This document shows, piece after piece, positions 40,022 to 51,642 of a DNA stretch of 64,000 nt (position 1 is its first letter; each line of letters starts with the position of its first letter). The stretch covers positions 248,001-312,000 of the forward strand of contig WSUB01000029.1 of assembly GCA_019633425.1 (NCBI GenBank), in the 5' to 3' direction. Source of the DNA: Tulasnella sp. 424 (taxonomy: Eukaryota; Basidiomycota; Agaricomycetes; Cantharellales; Tulasnellaceae). The translations under genes were made by a program, and so were the position numbers. Below the pieces are notes generated by a model. That model ran no database searches. It had not been told where the DNA came from and saw nothing but the letters and a program-made list of their open reading frames with translations.

Positions 40022-41938
40022 TCACAGCTCGTCCGGATCCTCATCCGACCATCGAACGACACCAGCGCAGTTCTTCTCCTCCTCCAGGAAGGCTGCCCAC
40101 GATGGATCTAATGCTGGTTTATTCCAACCAACAAGATTGATCCTTGAAATTTGAGGCGCTCTTGAGATGGCCGCGAGGAATGCGAGTGTTGGTACATGGT
40201 CGCTAATTAAGGTCATCTAGGGTGACGGCGGCACATGTTGATGAGCCAAAGTAAGGAGGAACCAGAAGGGGAAAAAAACCCACCGTCCGCAGAGGTGTTT
40301 CGTCGAAAAAGGTTGCCATCGTCTCTGCCTCTGCCCTTACGCTCGCAAGGGCTTGCCGCCAATGTGGACTTCTGCACCACTCCTTGAAGTATCCGGGCAA
40401 AAGGAGGAGGTAAACATCGGCATCGATGACAAGATGCTCCAGATGGACCATCATTCTCAGAGCGGCGATGTGGCCTCCTACCAGGTCCTGCCAGATGTCG
40501 TTCTGAGGGTCTACTGCATGATCTTTCGAGATAAATAATCGTAATTTTCTGGTGGCAAGACCCATTGTTAACTGGTAGAGAGGAACTGAGTTGAGAGCGA
40601 GAGCGCCTATTCTGGCTTCGCTGCGGTCCAAGTCTTCGATTCGTTTTCCGGATTGAGGCTCAATAATGTCGAAGAACGTACAACTTGATCCGAAATCGAA
40701 CTGAATGTAGGGGACTGTGGCGAGGTCGAAGTAAAATAATCCACGAGGTACAGGAGTTAAAAGTTTGAGGGTTTTGGTTGTTTCAGAGCGGTACCTTGCG
40801 TTGAGGAAGCTGGAAGGGCAAAAAACACCGGCGTAATGACCAGGCCTTGATATCGTAACCGCGGTGTAGAGCCAGTGAACGGCTTCGGAATACCACGAAC
40901 GATTCACCAAACAAGCCACAGCGGCGCAGGTGCGGTCAACCTCTTTTGCAGGAGGAGTGAGAGGGTCGCCGTTTCGATATTTGGAATGGGCGACGGGATC
41001 GACGTTGATGAAATGGCGTAAGACTTGCAACTGAAGTTCCAGAGGAAGTGCAGGGCGCCATGTAGCTGAAATAATGTTACCGGATGATTCGCTAGCAAGG
41101 AATCCGGTAAGATGAGCGAAATAGAGTGCCTGAAATCGACTTCATACCGTTCTAGTCGATGACCTAAGGGTGAATGAGTGAGCGGGGAGAGCAGACATGA
41201 TTAAAAAAGAGCGCAACCTACGTTTCCACAGTGAAGTAGACCGAAGAGCGGAAGAAATGTTTCGCTCGGCTTCAGCGATTGTCCTGCGCGTTCTGGCTTT
41301 ATTCAAAGCCATCGCTTTAAAGAATGTCGGAAATCTAGTGAAAGAGCTGTTTTCAGCCTTTGCGGAATGTCGAACCACTGTGGTACTAACCCCTCAACCT
41401 TCTCTTTCACAGCGTTGGCGTACGCGCTGGGCTTGGCTTTGTATGGTTTCGCAAAGTAAGGGTGTCGGGCAAAGAGAGCGCGGGCAATTTCATCGCAGTA
41501 TTGAGTCTTGTCTCGCGGTGTGACGTTGGAGAAGAGGCCGTGACGCCAACGGTGGTTAGTTTCTAGTGCAGCGACGAGATGATATTCCAGAGAGAAAGTT
41601 GGATCGGACCACCTGCAGGAAGCACGCCATGGAAATCTTAGCCTCGTTGCTGGAGGGCAAGATAGAATTTAGGCTCACGGGATTGCTGCAGGCTTAACCC
41701 GGAGATTGACGAAAGTGGTGGAAGCGGGAGACGCGCTGTGGTTCCTGGGAGATCGCCTTGACATGGGGATCCAGCAACACGGGAGGGATGACTTTGGAAG
41801 TGATGTGGAACGCTCAAGACTTGGAGGGCAGTACTCTGAATGGGGAGGGGCAGGCTGAGGAGGGAGAGGGAGGAGGAGGAGCGTCGGGGAGAGAGAAGTG
41901 AATTCTGTCGGTGGTTCAGGTCTCAACTTGTTTGTCAC
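40022..41938 (-). CDS. F-box-like protein with an N-terminal extension (single-gene model)
   Basis: The C-terminal half reads as an F-box-like protein: LPLELQLQVLRHFINVDP, then TCAAVACLVNRSWYSEAVHW and leucine-rich stretches. It splices (PLRT/MTLISDHVPTLAF) to an end at WSDEDPDEL. The N-terminal half, from ATG 41936-41938, is Pro/Ser-rich. It splices at VKPAAIP to WSDPTFSLEYHLVAALETNH, then RWRHGLFSNVTPRDKTQYCD and ARALFARHPYFAKPYKAKPS. A GTTAGT donor then joins KEKVEG to SFTRFPTFFKAMALNKARTR. A 156-nt intron (multiple of three) can connect TSLWK to PTWRPALPLE and skip a TGA at 41142. Two adjacent genes remain possible. The middle domain is unknown to me. Confidence 0.45.
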
Positions 41939-42629
41939 CGTTGCTGGAGGCTCACCACGCCCCTAGGCCGACCGAAGTGGTGGAGAAGCCTTCTGGGGCC
42001 AAAGTTTTCCCCTAGCTCTCCAGTCGACGCTCCTTCCACAAGCGTCAGTCGATAGATAGGCCTGCAATCGTCGACGCTTCAGGCCTTGCATCGATTCCGT
42101 GCAGGTGCAATCACGCACAATCGACCCGCTGGCTCAATCTGAAGGGTCAACGCTGGACTACTTTCCTTGTATCATCCAAGTACTTTAACCGGTCTTTGAC
42201 AAACCATTTGAGAAAGACTTGGAGCTTGTGTATGCGCGCTTCCTGCGATTCGCAAGTCTCAAAATTGACATCGTTCCCTGTACTCGATTTCGGTGACACT
42301 GCAAATTTAAAGCTGAGTCTTCATACTAAAAATGTACAAAATGCACGGGTGTAGTATATCTAAAGTGTGATCTGGGTGGTTTCAATGAGAAACGACAGAC
42401 TTGGGATGAATTCTTCCCGCGCAGATACCGGTAGTCCGGATTTATATAATCACCGGATTACGTCAACACCCAATCATGACCACCACCCATCCAAAACGGT
42501 CACAGCAAGGAGTTGGACTCTCAGCAATCAGCAGATTTTGACGTACTTTGATCAATCTTTACCCTCCGCATCAACACTTTGCATCTACTCCATGCCCGAA
42601 AAACCTCGAGTCAGCTCCCGCACCCACGA
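41939..42629. other. Intergenic region upstream of the small Cys-rich gene
   Basis: About 690 bp. It contains a TATA-like tttatataat at 42441-42450, about 180 bp upstream of the proposed start at 42630. No other feature is recognised. Confidence 0.4.
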
Positions 42630-43185
42630 ATGGAAGCGATACCACATTTGCCGCCGTGTATGCTTGCATCGATCCCCTGGGAAGAATGGGTCTCGAGGCT
42701 GATTTCAATGGTCCTGTCACTTGTTCTGCAGCATCTCGGGAAGAAAGACACCAAACTTGAGAACTTCATTCGCACATACGGAACCTGCACCTGCTTCGTC
42801 ACCTGCCGCGGCAGTGTTCACGCTGAAGATAGTTGGAATATTATGGTCGACAAAAAGGGTAACGGAAGATGTGACGATGATCGCTGTTAGTATGGGATTT
42901 CCCGCCCTATGCGTTCTAGACTCAACCGCCTGACCGTTGGCTCCCTCTCCAGGCAATCAGTTCTACTTAATAGGAAGATGCGGTTTCGTTGACTCGGACG
43001 GGAAATGCTACTGGGAGGAGAACATGAATCCCATCCGGACGAGCGAAGGAATCCACCTTGCATTGCCTCCTCCGAGGACGGAGAATGATCCACAGGGTGA
43101 CGACGGAACAAGACGGGAATCGTTCTACGATGACATTGATGGTCTACGATTCGATATGGCAGGCTTCCAAAGCTCACGGCGGTAA
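42630..43185 (+). CDS. Small cysteine-rich protein, unknown (possibly secreted)
   Basis: Not a family I recognise. The frame from ATG 42630 includes a hydrophobic stretch (WVSRLISMVLSLVLQHLG), then KLENFIRTYGTCTCFVTCRG and DKKGNGRCDDDR. An intron (about 42888-42951) joins in phase to CNQFYLIGRCGFVDSDGKCY, then WEENMNPIRTSEGIHL. The tail is acidic and ends GFQSSRR. There are about eight cysteines in the centre of roughly 160 residues, which suggests disulfides and secretion. The start is uncertain: another frame nearby (ACIDPLGRMGLEADFNGPVT) also looks protein-like, so a first intron may be missed. The splice and Cys pattern support a real gene. Its function is open. Confidence 0.4.
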
Positions 43186-43353
43186 GGTTCGACGGGCAGT
43201 GCGTCTTGGAGACTCTTCTCGTAGCATGCGTGTGTACCGCTTTATTTCGCTTACTTGGGCCGAAATTAGCCGGTGATCGCTCGCAGTTGTGGAGACTTCA
43301 AATTCGTCGTTACAAGGCTATTATGTGTACAATATGACAAGAATTGCTACAAT

Positions 43354-43790
43354 TTATTTGTCGCCCATGCCCATGGCATTCTTGGCCTTGTCCAAAAGGC
43401 TCTCGTTGGTGCTGCTATCAACGAAGATATTATACCCGGCTTTAGCCATATATCTTTACTGATACTCAGTGCAGGAGAACTTACTTTGACGACATGCTGT
43501 CACCCATCTTCTGGGTGGTGCTCTTCTCGTGCTGAGGCTGTTGGAGAGACGGGTGAGATCAACAAATCTCAGTAGGCGGGACATGGTCTTACCTGCAAGG
43601 AAGATGCCATGGAGTCGGAAGTGCCCTTCATCTTGTCGCCGACGTGCTCCGTGGTGCTCTTCTCCGAGTCGGGCTTGATGGCAGCTATGGAAGAGTGGTC
43701 CAGTGAGTGGGGTGAAATGAAAGGGCCTGCATCGCGATACAGCATACCGGATGCCTTGTCAGTGAGAGATTCGCGACCGATGTCAGACAT
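43354..43790 (-). CDS. HSP12: HSP9/HSP12-family small heat-shock protein
   Basis: Small hydrophilic stress protein that becomes helical at membranes and stabilises them during heat, osmotic or stationary-phase stress. Four small exons give about 82 residues: MSDIGRESLTDKASAAIKPD, then SEKSTTEHVGDKMKGTSDSM and PQHEKSTTQKMGDSMSS, ending SLLDKAKNAMGMGDK. The repeated KSTT...GDK segments and the C-terminus match the fungal HSP9/HSP12 family. Three introns interrupt this short gene. Upstream (minus strand) are a TATA-like box, an HSE-like element and two TGACGTC sites, listed separately. Confidence 0.92.
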
Positions 43791-43873
43791 GATGTTTCAG
43801 GTGAAGATGTATGAGGTGAGAGTGCGTGTAAGTGATGCGATATAGCAACTTGATGCTTGGATTTTCGGGCTCA

Positions 43874-43880
43874 TTAAATA
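43874..43880 (-). promoter_or_regulatory. TATA-like box of HSP12
   Basis: TATTTAA on the minus strand, about 85-90 bp upstream of the HSP12 start codon. Confidence 0.45.
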
Positions 43881-43889
43881 CAAGGCCTC

Positions 43890-43897
43890 TTCATGAA
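43890..43897 (-). promoter_or_regulatory. Heat-shock-element-like site upstream of HSP12
   Basis: Palindromic TTCATGAA (TTC-nn-GAA), the two-unit core of an HSF binding site, 100 bp upstream of the HSP12 start and directly beyond the TATA-like box. A third unit is not evident, so affinity may be low. Confidence 0.4.
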
Positions 43898-43904
43898 GAT
43901 CCGG

Positions 43905-43972
43905 TGACGTCGATGCGGATCCCGAAAGGAGACCGGGTGCTGGAGATCGTGGTAATGATGGACTATGACGTC
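43905..43972 (-). promoter_or_regulatory. Two CRE/ATF-like TGACGTC sites upstream of HSP12
   Basis: TGACGTC occurs at 43905-43911 and again at 43966-43972, 61 bp apart. Such sites bind bZIP stress factors (Atf1/Sko1 type) in fungi. The role here is inferred from position. Confidence 0.4.
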
Positions 43973-45350
43973 GGTGGAGCGAATGGCAACTTGGTATGAC
44001 GAGCCTATGAGCAGCATGACCATCATATTAATTACAATAAGGTTGATCGACAGTCATGTGCGTATTCCACTCCTATCACTTGCCATAGACTTCCGCCGGC
44101 TCTTAGCAGCACATGCTAGCGAGCGCGAACCGCCTTGACTGATTCACGGCTGAAAAAGACCACCCACTCGCCAGAGTACAGGCCCTCGAGGCGGAAACTC
44201 CTTGTTAATGTGTTTCTTCGTCACTTGTATCATCAATAGATTGTGCCCCTTTTTTCAAGGCCGTACAGGCTGATTTATTGTCCAATCGTTGAAACGAGCC
44301 TTTCGGCCGCGCTGTGGTCTCATAGTGCACTTCTACTGGCAAGGAAGTTACTGAACAGTCGAGGAGAAGTCGAATAGTTTTGAATCCAAACTCCGTCTTC
44401 GCCTTGTCCTTTCGGACTGTGTTGTGAAATAGATCAGGCGCAACTCTACAACCTGCACGGAACGTGTTTCGTAAAACAGTTCGAGGCCCTGGTCTCAGTT
44501 CCGAGCAGACTATATGTCCCATAATAGGTCCCTCATGTCAAATCAGTAAAGCTATTCAATGGATATTCCAATAATGTCAAGCACAGAAGTAAGTGAGAGC
44601 GGCGAGCGAGGTGAAATCACGTGGGTGTTACCGACATCATCTCGTATGACATCAGCAGAGCTGGCAGGGAGGCTTCGGTGTAATATAGCGAAATGCCCCC
44701 AATAATGGACCTTGTGGCTCTAGGTTGGCTCCTGCTGCTGGCGGTAGATGGAGAGGTCCAGCTGGGGATCGCCAGAGGCGCCACAATGACTCCGAGGCCA
44801 GGGTGCCTCAATGTTGCAGCAAGCCTCACATCGCTCCTCCTATAAACGGGAGGAAAAAAAGTAGTTCACCTAGCCTGCATCGCCCTTCGGAAACGGAGGA
44901 ACAAGCGCCTTATCTTCAGCATACAAAGGCTAGTCCCGAAGAGATCACTAGCGCTGCATTCGCCGCCAGGTTCTCTGACGGTCATCCAAAAACACAGTTA
45001 ACAACTTCCAGATAACAATTCGATGCCAAAGACATGCAGGACGGTCGTGGATGCGAGGCTCGTGGGGTTGGGGATCGCTGTTTGTTTACGTGTGAATGTA
45101 GAGTTGATCGCCGTCAAACGCCGAGACAAATCGTTGTTGCCACTTCCCGTTTTCGTCTTCCTCGTTGCCTACGCACCTCTCGCCGCCGTTCCGTTCCCCC
45201 TCCCCTTCGGACGCCACTGCTCACTACCTCCCTCAAGGCAGCCACGCCTTCAGCGCGCTTTCCCGCCTGCCTGCGCCTACACGCCACTACTACTATACCC
45301 TCCCTCTCGCTATATATGCCAATCTTGTCCTCTCGCTACACTCTCCAGCT
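43973..45350. other. Intergenic region between HSP12 and RAX2
   Basis: About 1.4 kb. Open frames at 44205-44522 (minus) and 44617-44829 (minus) have no recognisable content. A TATA-like tatatatg at 45310-45317 lies 41 bp before the RAX2 start, with a CT-rich leader upstream. Confidence 0.5.
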
Positions 45351-48300
45351 ATGAAACAGTTAATATCAAAACCCTCCTCCGTTCCCCTACTCCTCCTCAC
45401 CGTCCTCCTCTCGCCATACCATGCAAATGCTGCCACACCAAAGATCGACCTCGCTCGCATGGGCACTGTCGGGGTCGCCGGCACCTTTGCTGGGTTCGAC
45501 CTTTTCGATCCATCAAAAAACATCACCTTCGATCCTTCTTCCTCAACCCTCCTCCTCCGCGCGTCCGATGGATCACTATCCCCAATAGCTGCTACAAACC
45601 AAGGGGGTTCCATCCAAGCCGCATGTTCACTTGACGGAAAACTCTACATCGCTGGTCTGTTTTCAAACATCGCTGGCGTCCCCGTCCAGAACATCGCGTC
45701 CTACGACACAGGGGCCCGCTCCTTCAGTGCATTGGGTGGACAGAACGCTGGAGTTGATGCAGCAGTCTCCTCGTTATACTGCGACGCATCCTCCCATACT
45801 TTATGGGTTGGCGGCAAGTTCCGATCGCCAGTCCCGCTCGACGCCTCAGCTGTCCGCCTGTATGGAGGTGCTGTCGCTCGTTACACCCCTGCGAACAACT
45901 CGTGGTCCCCACCACCCTTCGTTGGTCTTACCGGCTCGTCGTCACAAGTCTGGTCGATAACCCCGAACACCGAATCCACCAGCCTGCTTTTCGGAGGCTC
46001 TTTCCTTACCCAATTTGGTTCGAACATTTCTCTCGCACAAAACATCTCAAATCCCAATGTGCCCCAATCCTCGGGTGCCACACCATTCTCCACATCCTTG
46101 GTACCAGTCCCTCTTGGCGGAGCAGAAGTCGTTGGGTCACCATCTTCGCAGACTTCGGGCTTTTCCAATGCCAGCAACATCCTCTGTCCAGCCGGCGCAG
46201 ACGGACCCGGAAACTCCTGGAGAACTCTGGATGGATCTCGCTCGGTCATCACGGTTCGCGCCTTCCGCTTCATTACTGCAAGCGGCATCCGCCTCGGAAA
46301 TACATTTGTAGATGGGAGAGGCGCAAAGACCTTTTCGTACGTCACTCCATAACACGCCCTAAACCAAACTTTCTAACTTTGTGTTTTCAAGAATCACTGC
46401 CATCCCCGACAACGACGTGATCACTCTGACCTATGTGGATCCTACTACCGGCAAGAACGCCACTTGCTCCGACGCGTGCCCCCTGGCCCACGATTCTTCT
46501 GTCCCCTATCAAGACTACCTCTTCCCTACTTCCCGCACCCTTACCGGATTCCAAGTCACCATTTCTGGCTGGTATGGAGCTAGTGCTGGATTGCACATCC
46601 TTCAACTACTCTCCAGCGGTGCCTTTGCTTCCGCAATTGGATCGGACAATGGCGATTCGTGTTACGCACCAGGGGCCTCGCAAGTACAGCAGGCGGGGAC
46701 ATGGCAAACCGTCAACGCGTATACCGACATCGCGGGGACCACGCAGAATGTCTTGATGGCCACTTTCCCAGTGGGGACGGCCCCAGCAAATGCGCCCTCA
46801 TTGACTTATCATCCCTACGTTTCCGCGTCCGGCAATTACAACGTCTACCTCTCAGTTCCGGGTTGTCAAAATCTCCAGGACTGCAGCAAGCGAACAAGCG
46901 TCAAGGTGACAGTCATGCCAGGAGCCAATTTGCCGGCCGCAACGACCACCGTCTCCCAACAAGTCGATGACGACACAAGACAGTTGGTCTACAGTGGTCC
47001 CATCTACCCGTCCACCCCATCCTACACGTCGACCGTAACCCTGAGTCTGGCGGATAACCCAACGGGAAGTGGTTCGGGGGGGCAATTCGATATGGTTGCA
47101 GACGGAATACAGTTCCTTCTCACTTCACCAATTAACGGCAACAGCACGTTCACCAATGGAAATGGTACCCTCGCAGGCGGAGCCCTTGGCTTTGGATTTT
47201 ACGAATGGCCTCTTACCTCAGCTGCTGTCAACGCCACTGGCGTCCTTCCAAACACGACGATCACCGCTCTTGATGGCCTGGCTTCAGCATTCTACTCGGC
47301 CCTCGGTACATCAGCCTCAACCGACTCTACCTCGTCGATCCGCGCCATTGCACCCTACGCCGACAACCAGATCATATTTGCAGGTCAATTCACCCTGTCC
47401 ACCGTGGGTGCAAGCAACGTCGCTGCCTACGCAAACGGGAACATCGTCAAAGTTGGAGGATCCGGGTTGAATGGAGTAGTTAACGCGATGGTTGTCTCTT
47501 CCGACCATAAGACAATCTACGTCGGAGGGGCATTCACTGGCTCTGCTGACGGGACGCAAACCGGCTATAGGGGATTGGTCCGGTACGACGTGGCCTCGAG
47601 TTCATGGAGTGCCATCGGAGGCGGCGTCGACGGGGTTGTGTGGGACATCTCCTTGGCCAACAATCAACTCAACATCGCCGGCAATTTCTCCCACATATTC
47701 AGTAACCCTTCTGATAACACCGGCACATCCGTGGCAGGCTTCGCCTCGTTTGATTTGTCTTCGTCATCGTGGGTTGTCGATGGAGGGGTCCTGATCGGTA
47801 GCATGACGCTTGCCGTTGCCGGAGATGGCAATAGTACTGCTCAGTACATTGCTGGCAATGTCGTGTCCTCGAGCCAATACGGTGCTTCCGGATGGGCCAT
47901 CCTCGAGAACGGCGATGCTGGCCAGGCTATTGTGCAACCCAGTGGAGTTAAACTCGGAGCCATCACATCGTCGACTACCGCAGCCAGAGTTAAACGTCAC
48001 TCGATTGGCTCGAACTTGCAATACTCAGGACCTTCGTCACACTTTGGACCACGTTCCAAGCGCCAAGCGACCGGTTCATCCGTATCCCTTCCAGCAGATG
48101 CCTCGTCACCGGCTCCTGCCGTGCTTGCTGGCGCTTATTGGACCAACTCGTCCACATCAAATCAAGTGGTGATCCTTGGAGGCAATTTTTCTGTACCATC
48201 TTCTCCTACGGGAACGGGAGTAGCCTTGTACGACGCAGGCTCGAAGCAACTCAAGTCATTGAAAGGGAACCAAGTTAGTGGGGTTGTTCGTTCGGTCCTC

Positions 48301-49913
48301 GTCACAGGAAACACGTTGGTTGTAGGAGGGGACTTCACGGTGCCCGGAGTTTCAGGACAGGGTTTGGCGCTTTATGATTTGCAGCACGAGCAATGGCTGT
48401 CATATCCAAATCAACCTCTCCAAGGTAAGGTCGAGCAACCACCGATCGGGGCAATTGGATACTTAGTGCCCCCTCTTTCAGCAGCGTCAGGAGGCTCTGT
48501 CACGGTTCGGTCAATCTCCACCTCAGCATCCGTTCCGAATTCGTTGATTGTCGCCGGAACATTTACTTCTGCTGGATCACTTTCTTGCGAGGCGATCTGT
48601 TCCTGGGACGATTCGAGTAAACAGTGGCAACCCTTGGGAGATGGTGTTCACGGGCAGATTGCGTCGGTTGATTATGCTGGGGTATGTAAGGGTTTGAAGC
48701 TTTATTCCTTCATCGTGGCTAATCAGCTTCGCGTAGTCCAACCAGGAATTGATGGTGGTTGGGGGTGCCTTGACCTTAGCGGACGGCACTTCTGCCAACG
48801 TAGCAATGTACAGCTTGAAAAACTCGACGTGGAAAGCCCTCGGTACCGCGCCTGGCATTGTGACTGCCGTGACTGTGAACAATTTGAACGAGAGTAGCAT
48901 CTTCGCCGCTGGAAGGTGAGCAAAAGTGCAGTTGTGGTGACGCAGCCGACTGATGGAAGCCACCTGCTAGGACGAGCGAGAATGTTCCTTTCCTTGCGCA
49001 CTGGGATGGAAATACCTGGAGCATCCAGAATAGTGCCTGGACAGGCAACACCGTTATCCAGCAGCTGAAGCTTGTACCCCTTCAAGATACTCATTCAAGT
49101 AATTCGGTTCTTGAAAGCGATCGCATGCTTTTGATATCGGGCGCTATCACTTCAAATACCCAAGGATTGATGTCCTCAACTCTCTACGATGGGCAGACAT
49201 TCTACCCCTACCTAGTCACTTCGTCGGCGGACGGGTCCCCTGGTTCGGTATCTTCGTTCTTCAATTCGTATTCCACTTTCAGCTTTAACCATCGTAGTGA
49301 GTTTGGGTTTGACTGGTTCTCTCTCATTCCCTAACTTGCCTTTCCCTCTCCTACAGAATTCCTTGCCACCGGGATCGTGATTCTCGTGTCTATTGCCATT
49401 GCAACGGGCATTGTCTTCCTTCTATTGCTGCTGGGCATTCTCTGGACTATTTGCACTCGACGAGAGGCTGGCCTCGCCCATCCTAATCCGGAGGATGACG
49501 ACGACGAGAGTAGTTTCCGCCACCATCGACCCTCATCGCTCCTAGAACACATCAATGCCGCGACCCGAACTACCATTATAGGTGGGGCTGGCCTTGCTGG
49601 GGCCGGTGCAGTTGCAGCCCACCGCAAAGGCGATGCCTCTGAAGACACTCACGCAGATCCCGACATGTGGGCCCGTGCAGACACGCCCAGTGATGTTATG
49701 GGGGCCACAGGTATGATGGGTGAAGGCGAGCCAGGTGATGTGAACCGCCCGACCCACGCACGGTACTCTTTCGCTGGGGGAGCGGAAGGCGAGCTCCCTG
49801 TAGCCGCCGGGCAAGAAATCGTAGTCCTGGACGATCGTGACGAGAGTTGGTGGTACGTGCGAGACCCAACCAGTGGGCGGGAGGGCGTTGTTCCGGCATC
49901 GTATCTCTATTAG
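45351..49913 (+). CDS. RAX2: Rax2-like cortical polarity marker with C-terminal SH3 domain
   Basis: Type I membrane glycoprotein that marks growth sites at the cell cortex. ATG 45351 gives a signal peptide (MKQLISKPSSVPLLLLTVLL, cleavage near HANA). The long ectodomain has repeated Rax2 kelch-like units such as KLYIAGLFSNIAGVPVQNIA, TIYVGGAFTGSADGTQTGYR and TLVVGGDFTVPGVSGQGLAL. Many Asn-X-Ser/Thr sites are present. Introns lie after 46337, near 48680 (joining VDYAG to SNQELMVVGGAL), near 48917, and near 49296. One transmembrane helix follows (ILVSIAIATGIVFLLLLLGI). The cytosolic tail ends in an SH3 domain: ARYSFAGGAEGELPVAAGQE, then IVVLDDRDESWWYVRD and REGVVPASYLY. Length is about 1,440 residues. 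Yeast Rax2 has only a short tail as far as I recall, so the SH3 is notable. Confidence 0.88.
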
Positions 49914-49932
49914 TGGACCCTTTCCTGCTCTG

Positions 49933-49980
49933 TATATATGCTCCTCATTCGCTCTTTATATATGCTCCTCATTCGCTCTT
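49933..49980 (+). repeat. Perfect 24-bp tandem duplication after RAX2
   Basis: Two identical adjacent 24-nt copies (49933-49956 and 49957-49980), each starting tatatatgctcctc, 20 bp past the RAX2 stop codon. Probably in the 3' UTR. Confidence 0.9.
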
Positions 49981-50130
49981 TTCTACCCCGAACTTGCACC
50001 GAGAACTTCCCACTTCAGTTACACCCTTTCTTCTCCGTTTCATTTCTGTCTATGGTAGCCCTAATGGTAGCTCTGGTACCAAATTAAGATTTATATTACC
50101 TAACATAACAAATCGATCCTCCAGTGCCGT

Positions 50131-51533
50131 CTACTGCAATAGCTGGTCGCGGTAGTGCTTCTGATGGTTAGCCTTGAACCCAGCCTTGATCCTGAATTGC
50201 TCTTTCATCCGCGCGTCTCGGTGTTCCTTTATGTGCCTTCCTGCCTCCTTCGCCTGGTGGATGCTGTTTGCTTTAATCGTCATCATGCCACGCCCCGAAC
50301 CTCCGAATCCTCCTCCGGCCGCAGGGATGAGTCCCATTCTGGACTCTTTTAGTACCCGACGGACCACGACAGAGTCTGAATTCTCAAAACTCGTCACGTC
50401 TGGAAGAGGGTCGCTGAAACTTTGCACGTAATAACGCCTCAGGGAGCGATGTCCGATCCGGGCACCAGACGGAAGCACGAGCTCGTACGGCGTATCGCCA
50501 TATCTGACTTGAGCACCATCGAAAATATCTTCATCGTCCTCGTTCTCCTCCACAATCTCGTCCACCTCTTCTTCTGGGACTCCCTCGTCGTCTTCCCAAT
50601 GCTCATCATCATCCGCGTTCGCCGAACTCCCCTTCCTCCTGGCAGTGGGCGAAACTGCGTAACTTGAAGTGAAATCGTAATAATCAGAGACATCCAACCT
50701 GTCATCCTGACTGTCGTACGCTATTTTGCAGTGGCTTTTGTCCAGCATGTGCTTTCGTACAGCATCTAAACTGTGAAAGGCTTTGCCACGGCCATTGCAC
50801 CATATGCAGGTGTTCTCGACTGCGACTTTCTCCCCAAGATACGTAAGAAGACCTGGCAGGTTAACCAGGTATTCCTTATCTGGAATGAAGAAGCCGTGCT
50901 GGCGGCCCATGTGGACGACGTTTTCCTCGGCGGACTCCGAGGCGAGGCCACAGAACAGACAGGCAGTTGGAGGAATACGATCCTGCGATGTAGCGATCCC
51001 AGCTTCGATTCCAGTGTCAGAAATTCCGAGATCCTTGTTAATCGATTCGGCTGCAGGGAGAGGGGAAGGTTTGGGAGGCTGGGCTTCAGACTTGGAATGG
51101 GTTTCCACCGCAGCACCCTGGGCTGCTCTCTCGGCATCACGGTGCTTTTTAGATACGATATGAGAGCGATAAGCGTTCTCAGTGGTGTATACCTTCCTAA
51201 AGCATGCTGTTAGCGCAGAGTGTTGTACTAGGGATAGGTAAACGAACCGGCAGATTCCACACGTCTTCCCTGCTGCCGAAGCCGTCAACGTGGTTTCAGC
51301 ATGCCTGTCCAAGACCTTTTGGTTAAAGGCATTCGCGGCGATTGGTGGTAAACCAGCGACTCTGCGCTGAAAAGGATTACTGGAGTCAGAAGGCTGCTTT
51401 TGCCTGGTTGAGAGTGGATCACCTTCATATTATAACGATGATGGTCGCTCTTATAATGGCCACGTTGGTCGTCGGCAGTAAGAAATGCGATAGCACATGA
51501 GATGCAAGTGAACTGGGGGTTCGAGTTCTCCAT
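50131..51533 (-). CDS. REI1: Pre-60S ribosome maturation factor Rei1 (ZNF622)
   Basis: Cytoplasmic 60S maturation factor that probes the peptide exit tunnel and helps release Arx1/Alb1. ATG 51531-51533 reads MENSNPQFTCISCAIAFLTA. Zinc fingers in order: CISC...HYKSDHHRYN, CGICRKVYTTENAYRSHIVS followed by KKH, CLFCGLASESAEENVVHMGR followed by QH, and CIWCNGRGKAFHSLDAVRKH followed by MLDKSHC. An acidic stretch follows (DDDEHWEDDEGVPEEEVDE). The conserved C-terminus carries ELVLPSGARIGHRSLRRYY and a basic end (FRIKAGFKANHQKHYRDQLL). Length is about 430 residues. It lies 109 bp downstream of ATG27 in the same direction. Confidence 0.94.
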
Positions 51534-51642
51534 CTTAGGTATTGTAAAGTAATGGTGGAGGTGCGGAAAAAAGTGACTGCGATGAAGAAAGCCTAGAGGT
51601 CTCACGCCACAAGAAATATCTACGGGTCGTTGATTAGGGTGC

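Noticed and set aside
44205..44522. 105-codon minus-strand open frame between HSP12 and RAX2
   Set aside because: No recognisable motif, no plausible splice partners, and average composition for intergenic DNA here.
45351..46340. First RAX2 exon as a separate gene ending near 46352
   Set aside because: A GT-AG intron after TFS joins it in phase to ITAIPDNDVITL, and both sides are Rax2-like.
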